A stretch of DNA of 64,000 nucleotides, from NCBI GenBank assembly GCA_003248935.1, contig QFQF01000013.1, positions 1-64,000 on the forward strand. The letters run 5' to 3'. The translations under genes were made by a program, and so were the position numbers. Within the stretch, counting starts at the first letter, position 1. Each line of letters starts with the position of its first letter. The DNA is from Sphingobium sp. Lineage in GTDB: Bacteria > Pseudomonadota > Alphaproteobacteria > Sphingomonadales > Sphingomonadaceae. Positions 43,074-51,354 of the stretch are shown here, in pieces. The notes beneath the pieces were generated by a model that saw only the letters and a list, made by a program, of their open reading frames with translations, was not told the DNA's origin and did not search any database.

Positions 43074-43880
43074 ATGACGCTGCCCCGCACGCGCGACGGG
43101 GGAACATATGACATGATGCGCCTTTGGCGCGAACGGCGGGACCGGGGCGAACGGCTGCTCACGCGCCGCGCGATCGCGCTGATCCTCGCCATCGCGATCC
43201 ACCTGCTGATCATCCTGCTCCTGCTGAAGCAGACGTTCGTGCAGATGCAGCAGGTCGGTGACGACCGGGGGCTGGCGACCTTCAACCTGTCCGCCGAACC
43301 GTCGCAGGACAAGAAGAAGGGCGAGAAAAAGGCCGAGGAGAAGAAACAGACGGAAAAGCAGGAAACGCCGAAGACCAAGGTCACGCGCCCGCGCGAGGTC
43401 GAGCCGATACCGGTGCCCCGCGTCGCCGCGCCGTCCTTCCTGCAGATGAGCCGTGCAGACATGGCATCGGCCGATATCGGCCGCCTGCCCCAGAAGTCCG
43501 ACAGCGAGAAGGCCGACGGCGGATCAGCCGGCGGCGGCGCGAGCGCGGCGGTCCAGGGCCCCGGCGAAGGACCGGGCGGCGTCGAGCTGTTCGACGCGGA
43601 ATGGTATCGGCGCCCGACCCATGCGGAACTCTCCGGCTACCTGCCTGCCAACGCGCCGCGTCAGGGATGGGGCCTCGTCGCGTGCAAGACGGTCGAGAAC
43701 TACCATGTCGATAATTGCCAGGTTCTGGGCGAATCGCCCGTGGGATCAGGCTTCGGGCGGGCCGTCCGCCTCGCCGCATGGCAGTTCATGGTGATGCCGC
43801 CGCGGGTCAACGGACGCCAGCAGGTCGGCGCCTGGGTGCGCATCCGCATCGATTATACGCAAAGCGTGGCGACCCAGTAG
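43074..43880 (+). CDS. TonB-like membrane-anchored protein
   Basis: A 268-residue protein starting MTLPRTRDGGTYDMMRLWRE. One membrane helix (about 35-58, IALILAIAIHLLIILLLL) follows a basic tail. A Lys/Glu/Pro-rich stretch (about 80-130) resembles the periplasm-spanning part of TonB/TolA. A compact C-terminal domain (about 175-268) contains two Cys (LVACKTVENYHVDNCQ), probably a disulfide. Topology and the C-terminal strand pattern suggest a TonB-like energy-transfer protein, but ExbBD genes are not nearby and the partner is unknown. Confidence 0.55.
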   Translation: MTLPRTRDGGTYDMMRLWRERRDRGERLLTRRAIALILAIAIHLLIILLLLKQTFVQMQQVGDDRGLATFNLSAEPSQDKKKGEKKAEEKKQTEKQETPKTKVTRPREVEPIPVPRVAAPSFLQMSRADMASADIGRLPQKSDSEKADGGSAGGGASAAVQGPGEGPGGVELFDAEWYRRPTHAELSGYLPANAPRQGWGLVACKTVENYHVDNCQVLGESPVGSGFGRAVRLAAWQFMVMPPRVNGRQQVGAWVRIRIDYTQSVATQ

Positions 43881-43907
43881 CAGGTGAGGGCCAGTAGCAG
43901 GTGAGGG
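43874..43907 (+). repeat. 17-bp tandem duplication across a stop codon
   Basis: ccagtagcaggtgaggg occurs twice in direct succession. The first copy contains the TAG stop of the TonB-like gene. The duplication leaves the coding sequence unaffected, because translation ends in the first copy. Confidence 0.9.
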
Positions 43908-43971
43908 CCGCCGGCCGCGGAGGGAAGGAGGACGGCGCGAAGCCAGCGGCCGCGCCGCCCCCGAACCTTCG

Positions 43972-44145
43972 TCAGTCTTCCTCGACGGGAGCGCCCGGCC
44001 CGTTCTTCAGGATGGATTCGATGGCATTCCGGGCGGAGGCCTTGCTGGTGTAACCCTCGGTCCAGAAAATGATCTCGCTGTTATACTTGAACTTTGCGAC
44101 GAACTCGCCAGCCTTGTTCTTCTCGATCACGAACTTGTGCGCCAC
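43972..44145 (-). CDS. YegP-family small protein (DUF1508)
   Basis: A 57-residue protein starting with GTG: MAHKFVIEKNKAGEFVAKFK, then YNSEIIFWTEGYTSKASARN. The FxFxxxNGEIIxxSEGYxSKxxAxxGIxSVxxN pattern is that of DUF1508 repeats (YegP), here a single unit. A GGGAG site lies upstream. The E. coli relative has no firm biochemical role. The gene is read toward the TonB-like gene and separated from it by about 90 bp. Confidence 0.85.
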   Translation of the reverse strand: MAHKFVIEKNKAGEFVAKFKYNSEIIFWTEGYTSKASARNAIESILKNGPGAPVEED

Positions 44146-44221
44146 TCTATGGTCTCCCGTTGCTGAGGACGTTCGAGACTAGCCCGCCCCCGTAACGAAT
44201 GCCAGCCCCGGCGACAGGTGC

Positions 44222-45340
44222 CTATTCGAACCTGCCCGGGTCGAACGGCGCGGGATCGACCGCGCCGATGGCGGCATCGGCCGCGCCACCGGTCAGCAGC
44301 GCCGCGCCGAGCAGCCCGGCTGCGGGCGCCGTCTGGATGCCGAATCCGCCCTGCCCGGCGAACCAGAAGAAGCCGCGCGCGAGCGGGTCGAAACCATAGA
44401 CCGGCAACCGGTCCGGCGCGAAGCTGCGCAACCCGGCCCAGCGCCGTTCGACCGCCTCGACCCGCCAGTCGACCACCTGTTCGAAACGGTCGATCGCCTG
44501 TGCGATCGACAGTTCCTCCGGCGCGGCGTCGCACGGATCGGACGGCGTCTCGTCATGCGGCGTCAGCCATATGCGCCCGTCACCGACCGGCTTGAAATAG
44601 AACCCCTCCTCCAGGTCCATGACGAGGGGCAGGTCGACAGGCGGCCGGGGATCGGTTCTCAGCTGGACGACCGTCCGGCGAAAGGGCGTGATGCCAACGG
44701 GCCCCACTCCGCTCGCCCGCGCGACGATATCCGCCCACGCCCCGGCCGCGTTCACCAGCATGGCGCAGGAGAGCATATCCCCCCGCTGCGTTTCGATCCG
44801 CCAGCCCTGCCCGTCCCTGCGCGCAGCGGTCAGGCGGAGATCGGTCTCGATCCGGGCGCCGCGACGGCGCAGTCGCGTCAGATAGGCCTGATGCAGCGCC
44901 GCAGCGTCGATGTCCGCGCAGCTCGGTTCCGCAAGGCCGACAGTCCAGTCCTGACGCAGACCCGGGATACGGGCCCGCATCTCCGCCACATCCATGCTGT
45001 CCAGAACGACCTGACCCGAGAATGCGGTGAGCAGCGCGTCGCGCCTGCCCCGGCTCTCCTCCCGCCCGACATGGACGGCACCGCGTGGTGACAGGAACGA
45101 CCGGCCGCCCATCGCATCGCCCGGCCGGGCCAGCAGCGGGCCGGAGGCGGTGGTCAGCGGCTGAACCTCCGGCCCGCCATAGCTTTCCTCCCAGAACGCG
45201 ACCGACCGGCCCGTCGCGTGATAGCCCGGCTGGTCCTCCATCTCGATCAGCAGCACGTCCGCGCCAAGATCGGCGAGCTCTGCGCCGATGCTGGCCCCGG
45301 CCATGCCCGCGCCGACGATGATGACGTCCGCGCTGGTCAT
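44222..45340 (-). CDS. FAD-dependent oxidoreductase of the DAO family
   Basis: A 372-residue flavoenzyme of the D-amino-acid oxidase/glycine oxidase superfamily. The dinucleotide motif VIIVGAGMAGASIGAELADL is at residues 5-24. The sequence ATGRSVAFWEESYGG follows, then LVNAAGAWADIVA, and the C-terminal WAGLRSFAPDRLPVYGFD with FWFAGQGGFGIQTAPA, typical of DadA-like dehydrogenases. It probably oxidises a D-amino or N-methyl amino acid; the substrate is unknown. The start overlaps the stop of the upstream hydrolase gene (ATGA). Confidence 0.9.
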   Translation of the reverse strand: MTSADVIIVGAGMAGASIGAELADLGADVLLIEMEDQPGYHATGRSVAFWEESYGGPEVQPLTTASGPLLARPGDAMGGRSFLSPRGAVHVGREESRGRRDALLTAFSGQVVLDSMDVAEMRARIPGLRQDWTVGLAEPSCADIDAAALHQAYLTRLRRRGARIETDLRLTAARRDGQGWRIETQRGDMLSCAMLVNAAGAWADIVARASGVGPVGITPFRRTVVQLRTDPRPPVDLPLVMDLEEGFYFKPVGDGRIWLTPHDETPSDPCDAAPEELSIAQAIDRFEQVVDWRVEAVERRWAGLRSFAPDRLPVYGFDPLARGFFWFAGQGGFGIQTAPAAGLLGAALLTGGAADAAIGAVDPAPFDPGRFE

Positions 45341-46302
45341 GCCATCGGCGCCTTTTCGTCGAGGAAGGCATCGATGCGCGCGAAGGCGTCAAGGCGCACG
45401 CCGTCCGCCTCCCGCAATATCTCATGCGCCGCTTCCGGGCCGTACATATGCAGCCGCGCATCGGGCAGACGCCCGGCCACCCGGACGATGGCATCGGGCG
45501 AAACCAGCCGGTCGGCCGTGGTGCCGATCACCAGCGTCGGCACGTCCATGCGGGACAGCCGGGGCGAACGCTCCGTCGCCAGCATCGACCGGTAGGCTTC
45601 GGCGATCCAGCGCCAGCTCGGCGCGCCGACGGCGATTTCGGGCGTCTGCGTGCGCCACCACACCTCGTCGGCATAGCGCTCCGCATCATGCGTCAGGCGC
45701 CAGCGGCGCAGCGCGGAATTCGGCATCTCCTTCCACGCGGGGCAACGGCCGAAGCCAAGCGCGCAAATCGCACGGGCGATCGAAGGGCCAGCCCATTGCG
45801 GAATGGGCGCACTGCGCAGACCGAGCATCGGCGCGATCAGCACAGCCGCGTCCGGCCGCGCGACCCCCTCGACCAGCGCGCGCAGCAGCAAGTGGCCACC
45901 CATCGAGTGACCGACCATCACGGCAGGCCCGTCGCTGTCCGCATTCCAGTCGGCAATGAGCGCCCCGAGATCGCCGATCCAGCGCCCGAAATCCTCGAAA
46001 TGGCCGATGCCGTGCTGGGGCAGCAACCGGCCCGACCCGCCCTGTCCCCGCCAGTCGAACGTCGTGACGCGCCATCCGGCGGCGGCCCAGTGCACGGCCG
46101 GCTCCAGATACTTCTCGATCATGTCGCCCCGGCCGCCGAGCAGGAGCATGCGCCCGCGCGTGCCGTTGCCGATGCGCAGGCGGCGGAGCGGCCACCCATC
46201 ATCGGGTACGGACCAGTGATCGAGCGTGCCGTCTGCGGGCCATGCGCGACGGTCTGGGCGGGGCGATTCCATCGGGCGCATGGTTACGGTTTGGTAAGGC
46301 AT
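45337..46302 (-). CDS. alpha/beta hydrolase, lysophospholipase/monoacylglycerol lipase type
   Basis: A 321-residue alpha/beta hydrolase (Hydrolase_4 type). FDWRGQGGSGRLLP forms the oxyanion region. The nucleophile elbow is VGHSMGGHLLLRAL, with Ser as nucleophile. The acid is likely Asp in GTTADRLVSPD, and the His is in AAHEILRE. Such enzymes (PldB/YtpA-like) act on lysophospholipids or monoglycerides. The start is one of several ATGs (46302, 46281, 46272). It is coupled to the DAO gene and diverges from cpaA with a gap of about 20 bp. Confidence 0.9.
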   Translation of the reverse strand: MPYQTVTMRPMESPRPDRRAWPADGTLDHWSVPDDGWPLRRLRIGNGTRGRMLLLGGRGDMIEKYLEPAVHWAAAGWRVTTFDWRGQGGSGRLLPQHGIGHFEDFGRWIGDLGALIADWNADSDGPAVMVGHSMGGHLLLRALVEGVARPDAAVLIAPMLGLRSAPIPQWAGPSIARAICALGFGRCPAWKEMPNSALRRWRLTHDAERYADEVWWRTQTPEIAVGAPSWRWIAEAYRSMLATERSPRLSRMDVPTLVIGTTADRLVSPDAIVRVAGRLPDARLHMYGPEAAHEILREADGVRLDAFARIDAFLDEKAPMA

Positions 46303-46321
46303 GGGGTCTAGACCCTTTCCC

Positions 46322-46795
46322 ATGTCGGGGGAATTTTTACGCATGGTGCTGCCTGGGGTGCTGGCATGTCTGCTGGTCGCCGCGGCCGTTACCGACATGC
46401 GCTCCCGCATCATCTCCAACCGGCTCAACCTGACCGTTGCATTGCTGGCTCCCGCCTACTGGCTTGCCTGCGGGCTGCCGCTGTGGCCCGACGTCGCGCT
46501 GCAGGTCGCGCTGGGCCTCGGCATATTCGCGGTATTCGCAGGCCTGTTCGCCATCGGGATGATGGGCGGCGGCGACGTGAAGCTGCTCGGTGCCCTCGCC
46601 CTCTGGTTTCCCTGGCAGGCGATGCTGGCGATGCTGGTGCTGATGGCCCTGCTGGGCGGTGTCGTGACGCTCGTCACCGTGGTCGAGCACCGCGTCCGGA
46701 AACGCGCCGGCGCGCCGGAGGTGCCCTATGGCGTTGCCATCGCGCTCGCCGGCCTGTGGGTCGTTGGCGAACGATATTTTAACCATTTTGCCTGA
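46322..46795 (+). CDS. cpaA: prepilin peptidase CpaA/TadV
   Basis: An A24 aspartic membrane protease that cleaves Flp prepilin leaders. The 157-residue product has about five hydrophobic helices and both catalytic aspartates: TDMRSRIISNRLN near residue 25 and the GxGD motif as MMGGGDVKLLG near 80. No methyltransferase domain is present, as is usual in CpaA. No flp pilin gene is nearby. It is the first gene of the Tad cluster. Confidence 0.92.
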   Translation: MSGEFLRMVLPGVLACLLVAAAVTDMRSRIISNRLNLTVALLAPAYWLACGLPLWPDVALQVALGLGIFAVFAGLFAIGMMGGGDVKLLGALALWFPWQAMLAMLVLMALLGGVVTLVTVVEHRVRKRAGAPEVPYGVAIALAGLWVVGERYFNHFA

Positions 46796-46846
46796 TGAGT
46801 GCAGGCCCGGGTTCGGGGGAACCCGGTGGAGGAGGCGAATTTCGTC

Positions 46847-47812
46847 ATGGATGCTAAGAGAGTAGCGCTGTTGGTGGGGGCGCTGGTCATCGCGATCGCG
46901 ACGGCCCTTCTGGCCCGCAACATGTTCAGCGCGTCGAGCACGCCACAGGTCGACGCCGCGGCAATGCCGGTGGCCACCGGACCGCAGGTTCTGGTCGCCG
47001 TCAAGGCGCTGCCAGTCGGCACCATCATCGATGCGGAGAGCTTCCGCTTCCAGCCGTGGCCCAAGGATCTCGTCGAGGACGCCTACTTCCTTCAGGGCAA
47101 GGTCGAGCCGACCAGCCTTGCCGGCAGCGTGGTGCGCAACGCGATCACCGCCGGCCAGCCCGTCACTCTGGGCGCGCTGATCAAGCCGGGTGATCGTGGC
47201 TTCCTGGCCGCCGCCCTTGGTCCGGGCATGCGCGCCATCACGGTGCCCGTGAACGCGCAGTCCTCCGTTTCCGGCTTCATCTTTCCCGGCGACCGCGTCG
47301 ACGTGATGCTGACCCAGTCGGTCAGCGGCGGCGGCGACGGTGACCCGCTGAAGGTCTCCGAAACGATCGTGCGGAACGTCCGCGTGCTCGCCACTGACAA
47401 GCGCACGACAGCGCTCGACGAAAGCGGCAAGCCGGTAGTAAGAAGCGTTGCCAACGTGACCATCGAGGTGACGCCGAAGATCGCCGAGAAGATTCAGGTC
47501 GCCCAGACCGTCGGCGCGCTCAGCCTGTCGCTGCGCTCGATCGCCGACACCACGGCGGACCTCGACGCGGCGATCGCCAGCGGCAGCGTCAACTTGCCCG
47601 ACGGCACCGATCCGAACGCCGAGAAGACCGCTCTGGCGCAGATCGCGTCGATGCCGGTCGATCGCAAGTCCACCTACGCCACAGGCGGCGACGTCTCGCG
47701 CTACCAGCGGACCAGCGTGCCGGGCAAGCCCGTGCCGGAGGGACCGAAGGGTCCGGTTGTTCACGTCGCTCGCGGCACGGATGTGTCCGACGTCGATCTG
47801 GGGAAGAAGTAA
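46847..47812 (+). CDS. cpaB: Flp pilus assembly protein CpaB/RcpC
   Basis: A 321-residue protein starting MDAKRVALLVGALVIAIATA behind a GGAGGAGG site. One N-terminal membrane helix or signal anchor (6-24) is followed by a SAF domain (VLVAVKALPVGTIIDAESFR) and the CpaB C-terminal part (AVTVPVNAQSSVSGFIFPGD-like, here ITVPVNAQSSVSGFIFPGDR). In Tad systems CpaB works with the secretin in the periplasm, probably contacting peptidoglycan. One base precedes the cpaC start. Confidence 0.93.
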   Translation: MDAKRVALLVGALVIAIATALLARNMFSASSTPQVDAAAMPVATGPQVLVAVKALPVGTIIDAESFRFQPWPKDLVEDAYFLQGKVEPTSLAGSVVRNAITAGQPVTLGALIKPGDRGFLAAALGPGMRAITVPVNAQSSVSGFIFPGDRVDVMLTQSVSGGGDGDPLKVSETIVRNVRVLATDKRTTALDESGKPVVRSVANVTIEVTPKIAEKIQVAQTVGALSLSLRSIADTTADLDAAIASGSVNLPDGTDPNAEKTALAQIASMPVDRKSTYATGGDVSRYQRTSVPGKPVPEGPKGPVVHVARGTDVSDVDLGKK

Positions 47813-47813
47813 G

Positions 47814-49340
47814 ATGAAGCGGGACATTCTTACCGGCCACCGGCGCCTGTGCGGCGTCGCGGCGCTGGCCCTGGCGCTGGGGGGCGCCATGATGCCGGCA
47901 AGCGCGCTCAACGCGGCCCCTGCCGATGGTACCGACGCGGCGAAGGCGGACGACGCCCTGCTCCTGTCGGTCGGCGGCAGCCGGGTGCTGAACCTCGCCA
48001 GCCCGATGTCCGACGTGGTCGTCGCCGATCCCAGCGTTGCCGACGTTCACGTCCGGTCGAACAAGCAACTGTTCATCGTCGCCAAGGCGCCGGGTGAAAC
48101 GACGCTGTTCGTCACCAACGGCAGCAAGATCATCTATTCGGGCAAGGTCCGCGTCGGCACGAACCTGACGAGCATCGACCAGATGCTGAAGCTGGCGATG
48201 CCCGAGGCCGCGATCAACGTCGCGACGATGAACGGCATGGTCCTGCTGACCGGCACGATCAAGGCGCCCGAGGACGCGGCCGAGGCGGAACGCCTGGTCC
48301 AGGCCTTCGTCGGCGACAAGACGACCGTCGTCAGCCGCCTGCGCACCGCCACGCCGTTGCAAGTCAACCTGCAAGTCAAGATCGCCGAGGTCAGCCGCAA
48401 CCTGATCCACAAGATCGGCATGAACTGGACAACGTTTGACCCGGGCGGCACGAACGGAATCTCAGGCGGGCTAGGCCGCGCCACCCGAGACTTTGGTTCA
48501 TTCGATATGGACCCGACGAGCAACACGTATCGCTCGTTCACGTTCAAAAATCCTACAGACGGCTCGACCAGTATCGGCTTTCTTGCTCGCATGTTCGGTG
48601 TAGATGTCGCCGGCGCGCTCGATCTGGCAGAGACAAGCGGCCTTGCCACATTGCTCGCTCAGCCGAACCTGACTTCGCTTTCGGGTGAAACTGCCAGCTT
48701 CCTTGCGGGTGGCGAATATCCCTATCAGGTTCAGAACGGCACGTTCGGCAACAGCATCGAATTCAAGCAATATGGTGTGCAGCTTGCCTTCACGCCAACC
48801 GTGCTAGCGGACGGGCGTATCTCCCTGCGCGTGCGTCCGACAGTTTCCTCGCTCGATTTCTCGATCAACTCATCGGTGCCCGCCCTCAAGAGTCGTACGG
48901 CAGAGACCAGCGTCGAGCTGGGGTCCGGCCAGGCCTTCATGATCGCAGGTTTGTTGAGCGCCGACACAGGCAACAACATCGACAAGGTGCCCGGCCTCGG
49001 CAACATCCCGATCCTCGGCAGTCTGTTCAAGTCCCGGCAGTTCCTGCGGAACGAAACGGAACTCGTGATCGTCGTCACCCCTTATCTGGTGAAGCCAGTC
49101 AACGCCGCCGACATACACCTGCCGACCGATGGCTTCCGCAGCGCGACCGAGGCACAGGGCCTGCTCCTGCAACAAGGCGCCGACGGTGTAAGTGGCGGAA
49201 AGCGGCCGATGCCGTCCGTCGACACTGTGCCCGCCACGCCGGGGCCGCAGGCTGGAAACACCATTCCGGCACCGGCAAGCGATCCCCGCCGCAAGGCGGT
49301 AAAATCCGCCGACGCTGCGGCGCCCGGCTTCAGCTTCTGA
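47814..49340 (+). CDS. cpaC: Tad pilus secretin CpaC/RcpA
   Basis: The outer-membrane channel of the Flp pilus. The 508-residue product has a signal peptide (1-35, ending ASALNA), a pilus/BON-type N-domain (SVGGSRVLNLASPMSDVVVA; MNGMVLLTGTIKAPEDAAEA) and the secretin core (ATLLAQPNLTSLSGETASFL; GVQLAFTPTVLADGRISLRV; TELVIVVTPYLVKPV). The C-terminal tail is Pro-rich. Bases around 48430-49000 are noticeably less GC-biased than the two ends of the gene, which may mark a recombined segment. Confidence 0.95.
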   Translation: MKRDILTGHRRLCGVAALALALGGAMMPASALNAAPADGTDAAKADDALLLSVGGSRVLNLASPMSDVVVADPSVADVHVRSNKQLFIVAKAPGETTLFVTNGSKIIYSGKVRVGTNLTSIDQMLKLAMPEAAINVATMNGMVLLTGTIKAPEDAAEAERLVQAFVGDKTTVVSRLRTATPLQVNLQVKIAEVSRNLIHKIGMNWTTFDPGGTNGISGGLGRATRDFGSFDMDPTSNTYRSFTFKNPTDGSTSIGFLARMFGVDVAGALDLAETSGLATLLAQPNLTSLSGETASFLAGGEYPYQVQNGTFGNSIEFKQYGVQLAFTPTVLADGRISLRVRPTVSSLDFSINSSVPALKSRTAETSVELGSGQAFMIAGLLSADTGNNIDKVPGLGNIPILGSLFKSRQFLRNETELVIVVTPYLVKPVNAADIHLPTDGFRSATEAQGLLLQQGADGVSGGKRPMPSVDTVPATPGPQAGNTIPAPASDPRRKAVKSADAAAPGFSF

Positions 49341-49356
49341 GCGAAGGAAACAGGAC

Positions 49357-50010
49357 ATGACACGCATGACCGCTGCTCTCCGCGTTGGCCTCGTCGCTCT
49401 TCTCTCCGCGCCGGTCGCGGGCTGCGCTACCGACCAACCCCATAATCGTGGGGTGGAATCGGTACATCAACCGGTTGTCAGCTATGCCAGCTACATCTTC
49501 GACGTCAGTGTCGGCGATGACGGCAGGCTGTCCCCGGCCGAGCGCGCACGCTTTGAAGGATGGCTGGACACTATCGACATCCGCTATGGCGACCGCGTCG
49601 CCCTCGCGACGGAAAGCGGCAGTTTCGACCACGCGATGCGCGATGGCATTGCCACCGTCGTCGCCCGCCACAGTCTGATTCTGGAGGACGACGCCACGGC
49701 GCAGGCCGGGCGCGCGCCCGCCGGATCGGTCCGTGTGATCGTCCGTCGTGCCAGCGCCTCCGTGCCCGGTTGCCCCGACTGGCGGTCGAAGGCCGAGAAC
49801 GACGGCATGGGCGCCGCATCCTCGAACTTCGGTTGCGCAACCAACGGCAATCTCGCGGCGATGGTCGCCAATCCGGACGATCTGGTCCGGGGCCAGACCG
49901 CCGAGAGCGACCTGCGTACCGCAACCGCCAACAAGGGGATCGCCGCGTGGCGCGACAAGACTGCGACCGGCGCAGGCGACCTCAAGAGCGCGAGCGTGGG
50001 AGGGAACTGA
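49357..50010 (+). CDS. cpaD: Tad pilus lipoprotein CpaD
   Basis: A 217-residue outer-membrane lipoprotein. The signal peptide ends at the lipobox PVAGC, so Cys23 should be lipidated. The CpaD family features follow: PVVSYASYIFDVSVGDDGRL near residue 40 and the C-terminal PGCPDWRSKAENDGMGAASS with NFGCATNGNLAAMVANPDDL. CpaD assists assembly of the secretin. The lead part shares the slightly lower GC of central cpaC. Confidence 0.93.
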   Translation: MTRMTAALRVGLVALLSAPVAGCATDQPHNRGVESVHQPVVSYASYIFDVSVGDDGRLSPAERARFEGWLDTIDIRYGDRVALATESGSFDHAMRDGIATVVARHSLILEDDATAQAGRAPAGSVRVIVRRASASVPGCPDWRSKAENDGMGAASSNFGCATNGNLAAMVANPDDLVRGQTAESDLRTATANKGIAAWRDKTATGAGDLKSASVGGN

Positions 50011-50011
50011 C

Positions 50012-51292
50012 ATGAACGCACCGTGGAAGCCCGCCGGTTCGGCACTGCGTGATCCCTTCCAGGCCTATGTCTGCGACGACCACACGCTCGATGTCGTGCG
50101 CGCGATCGCGATCGAGATGGGCTGGCCGCCCGAGAAGGTGGCCAAGGGCGGACTGCGCAACGCGGTCCAGTCCCTCTCCGTCTCGGCCAGCCCGCAGATC
50201 CTGTTCGTCGACATGTCCGAGAGCGGCGATCCGCTGAACGACATCAACGGCCTCGCCGAAGTGTGCGAGCCCGGCACGGTGGTCATCGCCTCCGGTCAAG
50301 TCAACGACGTGCGCCTGTACCGCGATCTCGTCGCGAGCGGCATTCAGGACTATCTGCTCAAGCCCTTTGGCCCGGACCAGCTCCGCGACACGGTGGCGCA
50401 GGCGCAGGCCGTGTTCCTGGCGCCCCGCGCCGATGCCGGCGCCGAGCGCCCGCATCTGTCGGTGGCCGTCATCGGCACGCGCGGCGGGGCCGGCGCCTCG
50501 ACCGTCGCGACATCGCTGTCCTGGCTGATGAGCGAGAAGAGCAAGCGCCTGACCGCCCTGCTGGACCTTGACGTCCACTTCGGCACCGGCGCCCTTGCCA
50601 TGGACCTGGAGCCGGGCCGCGGCCTGACCGACGCGATCGACAACCCCAGCCGCATCGACGGCCTGTTCATCGAGCGCGCCATGGTGCGCGCCAGCGACAA
50701 GCTCGCCCTGCTGTCGGCCGAGGCGCCGATCAGCCAGCCGATGATGACTGACGGCGGCGCGTTCTACCAGTTGCAGGAGGAATTCCGCAGCGCGTTCGAA
50801 TGCAGCGTGATCGACCTGCCCCGGGGCATGCTGATCCAGCATCCGCACCTGATGAACGAGGTGAACGTCGCGCTGGTCGTGACCGAACTGACGCTTGCCG
50901 CCGCGCGGGATTCGATCCGCATCCTGTCCTGGCTGAAGAGCAATGCGCCGGGCACCCGCACCCTGGTCGTCGCCAACCGCGTCCATGCCTCCGCGCTGGA
51001 GATCACGCGGAAGGACTTCGAGCAGTCGATCGAGCGCAAGGTGGATGTCGTCATCCCCTTCGATGCCCGCGTCGGCGCGCAGTCCGCCAAGCTGGGCAAG
51101 ACATTCGCGGAAGTCGCGAAGAGCAGCAAACCGGGTGCGGCCTATGGCGCGCTGCTCGATCAGGTGCTGGGCGCCGCCGAACAGGGCGCGGAGGCCGATC
51201 CCGCGAAGAAGTCGGGAACGTCCCTGCTGGGCAAGTTCGCCGACCTCAAGGCGATGATGCCCGCCCGCAAGGACAAGAAGGCGAAGGCCTGA
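50012..51292 (+). CDS. cpaE: Tad pilus assembly protein CpaE (MinD-like ATPase)
   Basis: A 426-residue protein. Residues 1-130 are a receiver-like domain (ILFVDMSESGDPLNDINGLA; SGIQDYLLKPFGPDQL). From about 150 comes a MinD/ParA-type ATPase with a deviant Walker A, GTRGGAGASTVATSL, and LLDLDVHFGTGALAMDL as Walker A' / switch region. CpaE targets the Tad machine to the pole in Caulobacter. In most Tad loci cpaF comes next; here tadB follows after 58 bp. Confidence 0.94.
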   Translation: MNAPWKPAGSALRDPFQAYVCDDHTLDVVRAIAIEMGWPPEKVAKGGLRNAVQSLSVSASPQILFVDMSESGDPLNDINGLAEVCEPGTVVIASGQVNDVRLYRDLVASGIQDYLLKPFGPDQLRDTVAQAQAVFLAPRADAGAERPHLSVAVIGTRGGAGASTVATSLSWLMSEKSKRLTALLDLDVHFGTGALAMDLEPGRGLTDAIDNPSRIDGLFIERAMVRASDKLALLSAEAPISQPMMTDGGAFYQLQEEFRSAFECSVIDLPRGMLIQHPHLMNEVNVALVVTELTLAAARDSIRILSWLKSNAPGTRTLVVANRVHASALEITRKDFEQSIERKVDVVIPFDARVGAQSAKLGKTFAEVAKSSKPGAAYGALLDQVLGAAEQGAEADPAKKSGTSLLGKFADLKAMMPARKDKKAKA

Positions 51293-51297
51293 CGGGC

Positions 51298-51354
51298 ATG
51301 GTCGCGGCGTACCGGCGGTCGCGCCGGATCGGGCAACGGATGGGAATGGCATGA
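51298..51354 (+). other. 18-codon ORF between cpaE and tadB
   Basis: ATG at 51298 opens MVAAYRRSRRIGQRMGMA and stops with TGA overlapping the tadB ATG. It could couple cpaE and tadB translation or be scar sequence left where cpaF is missing. It has no similarity to CpaF that I can see. Confidence 0.3.
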
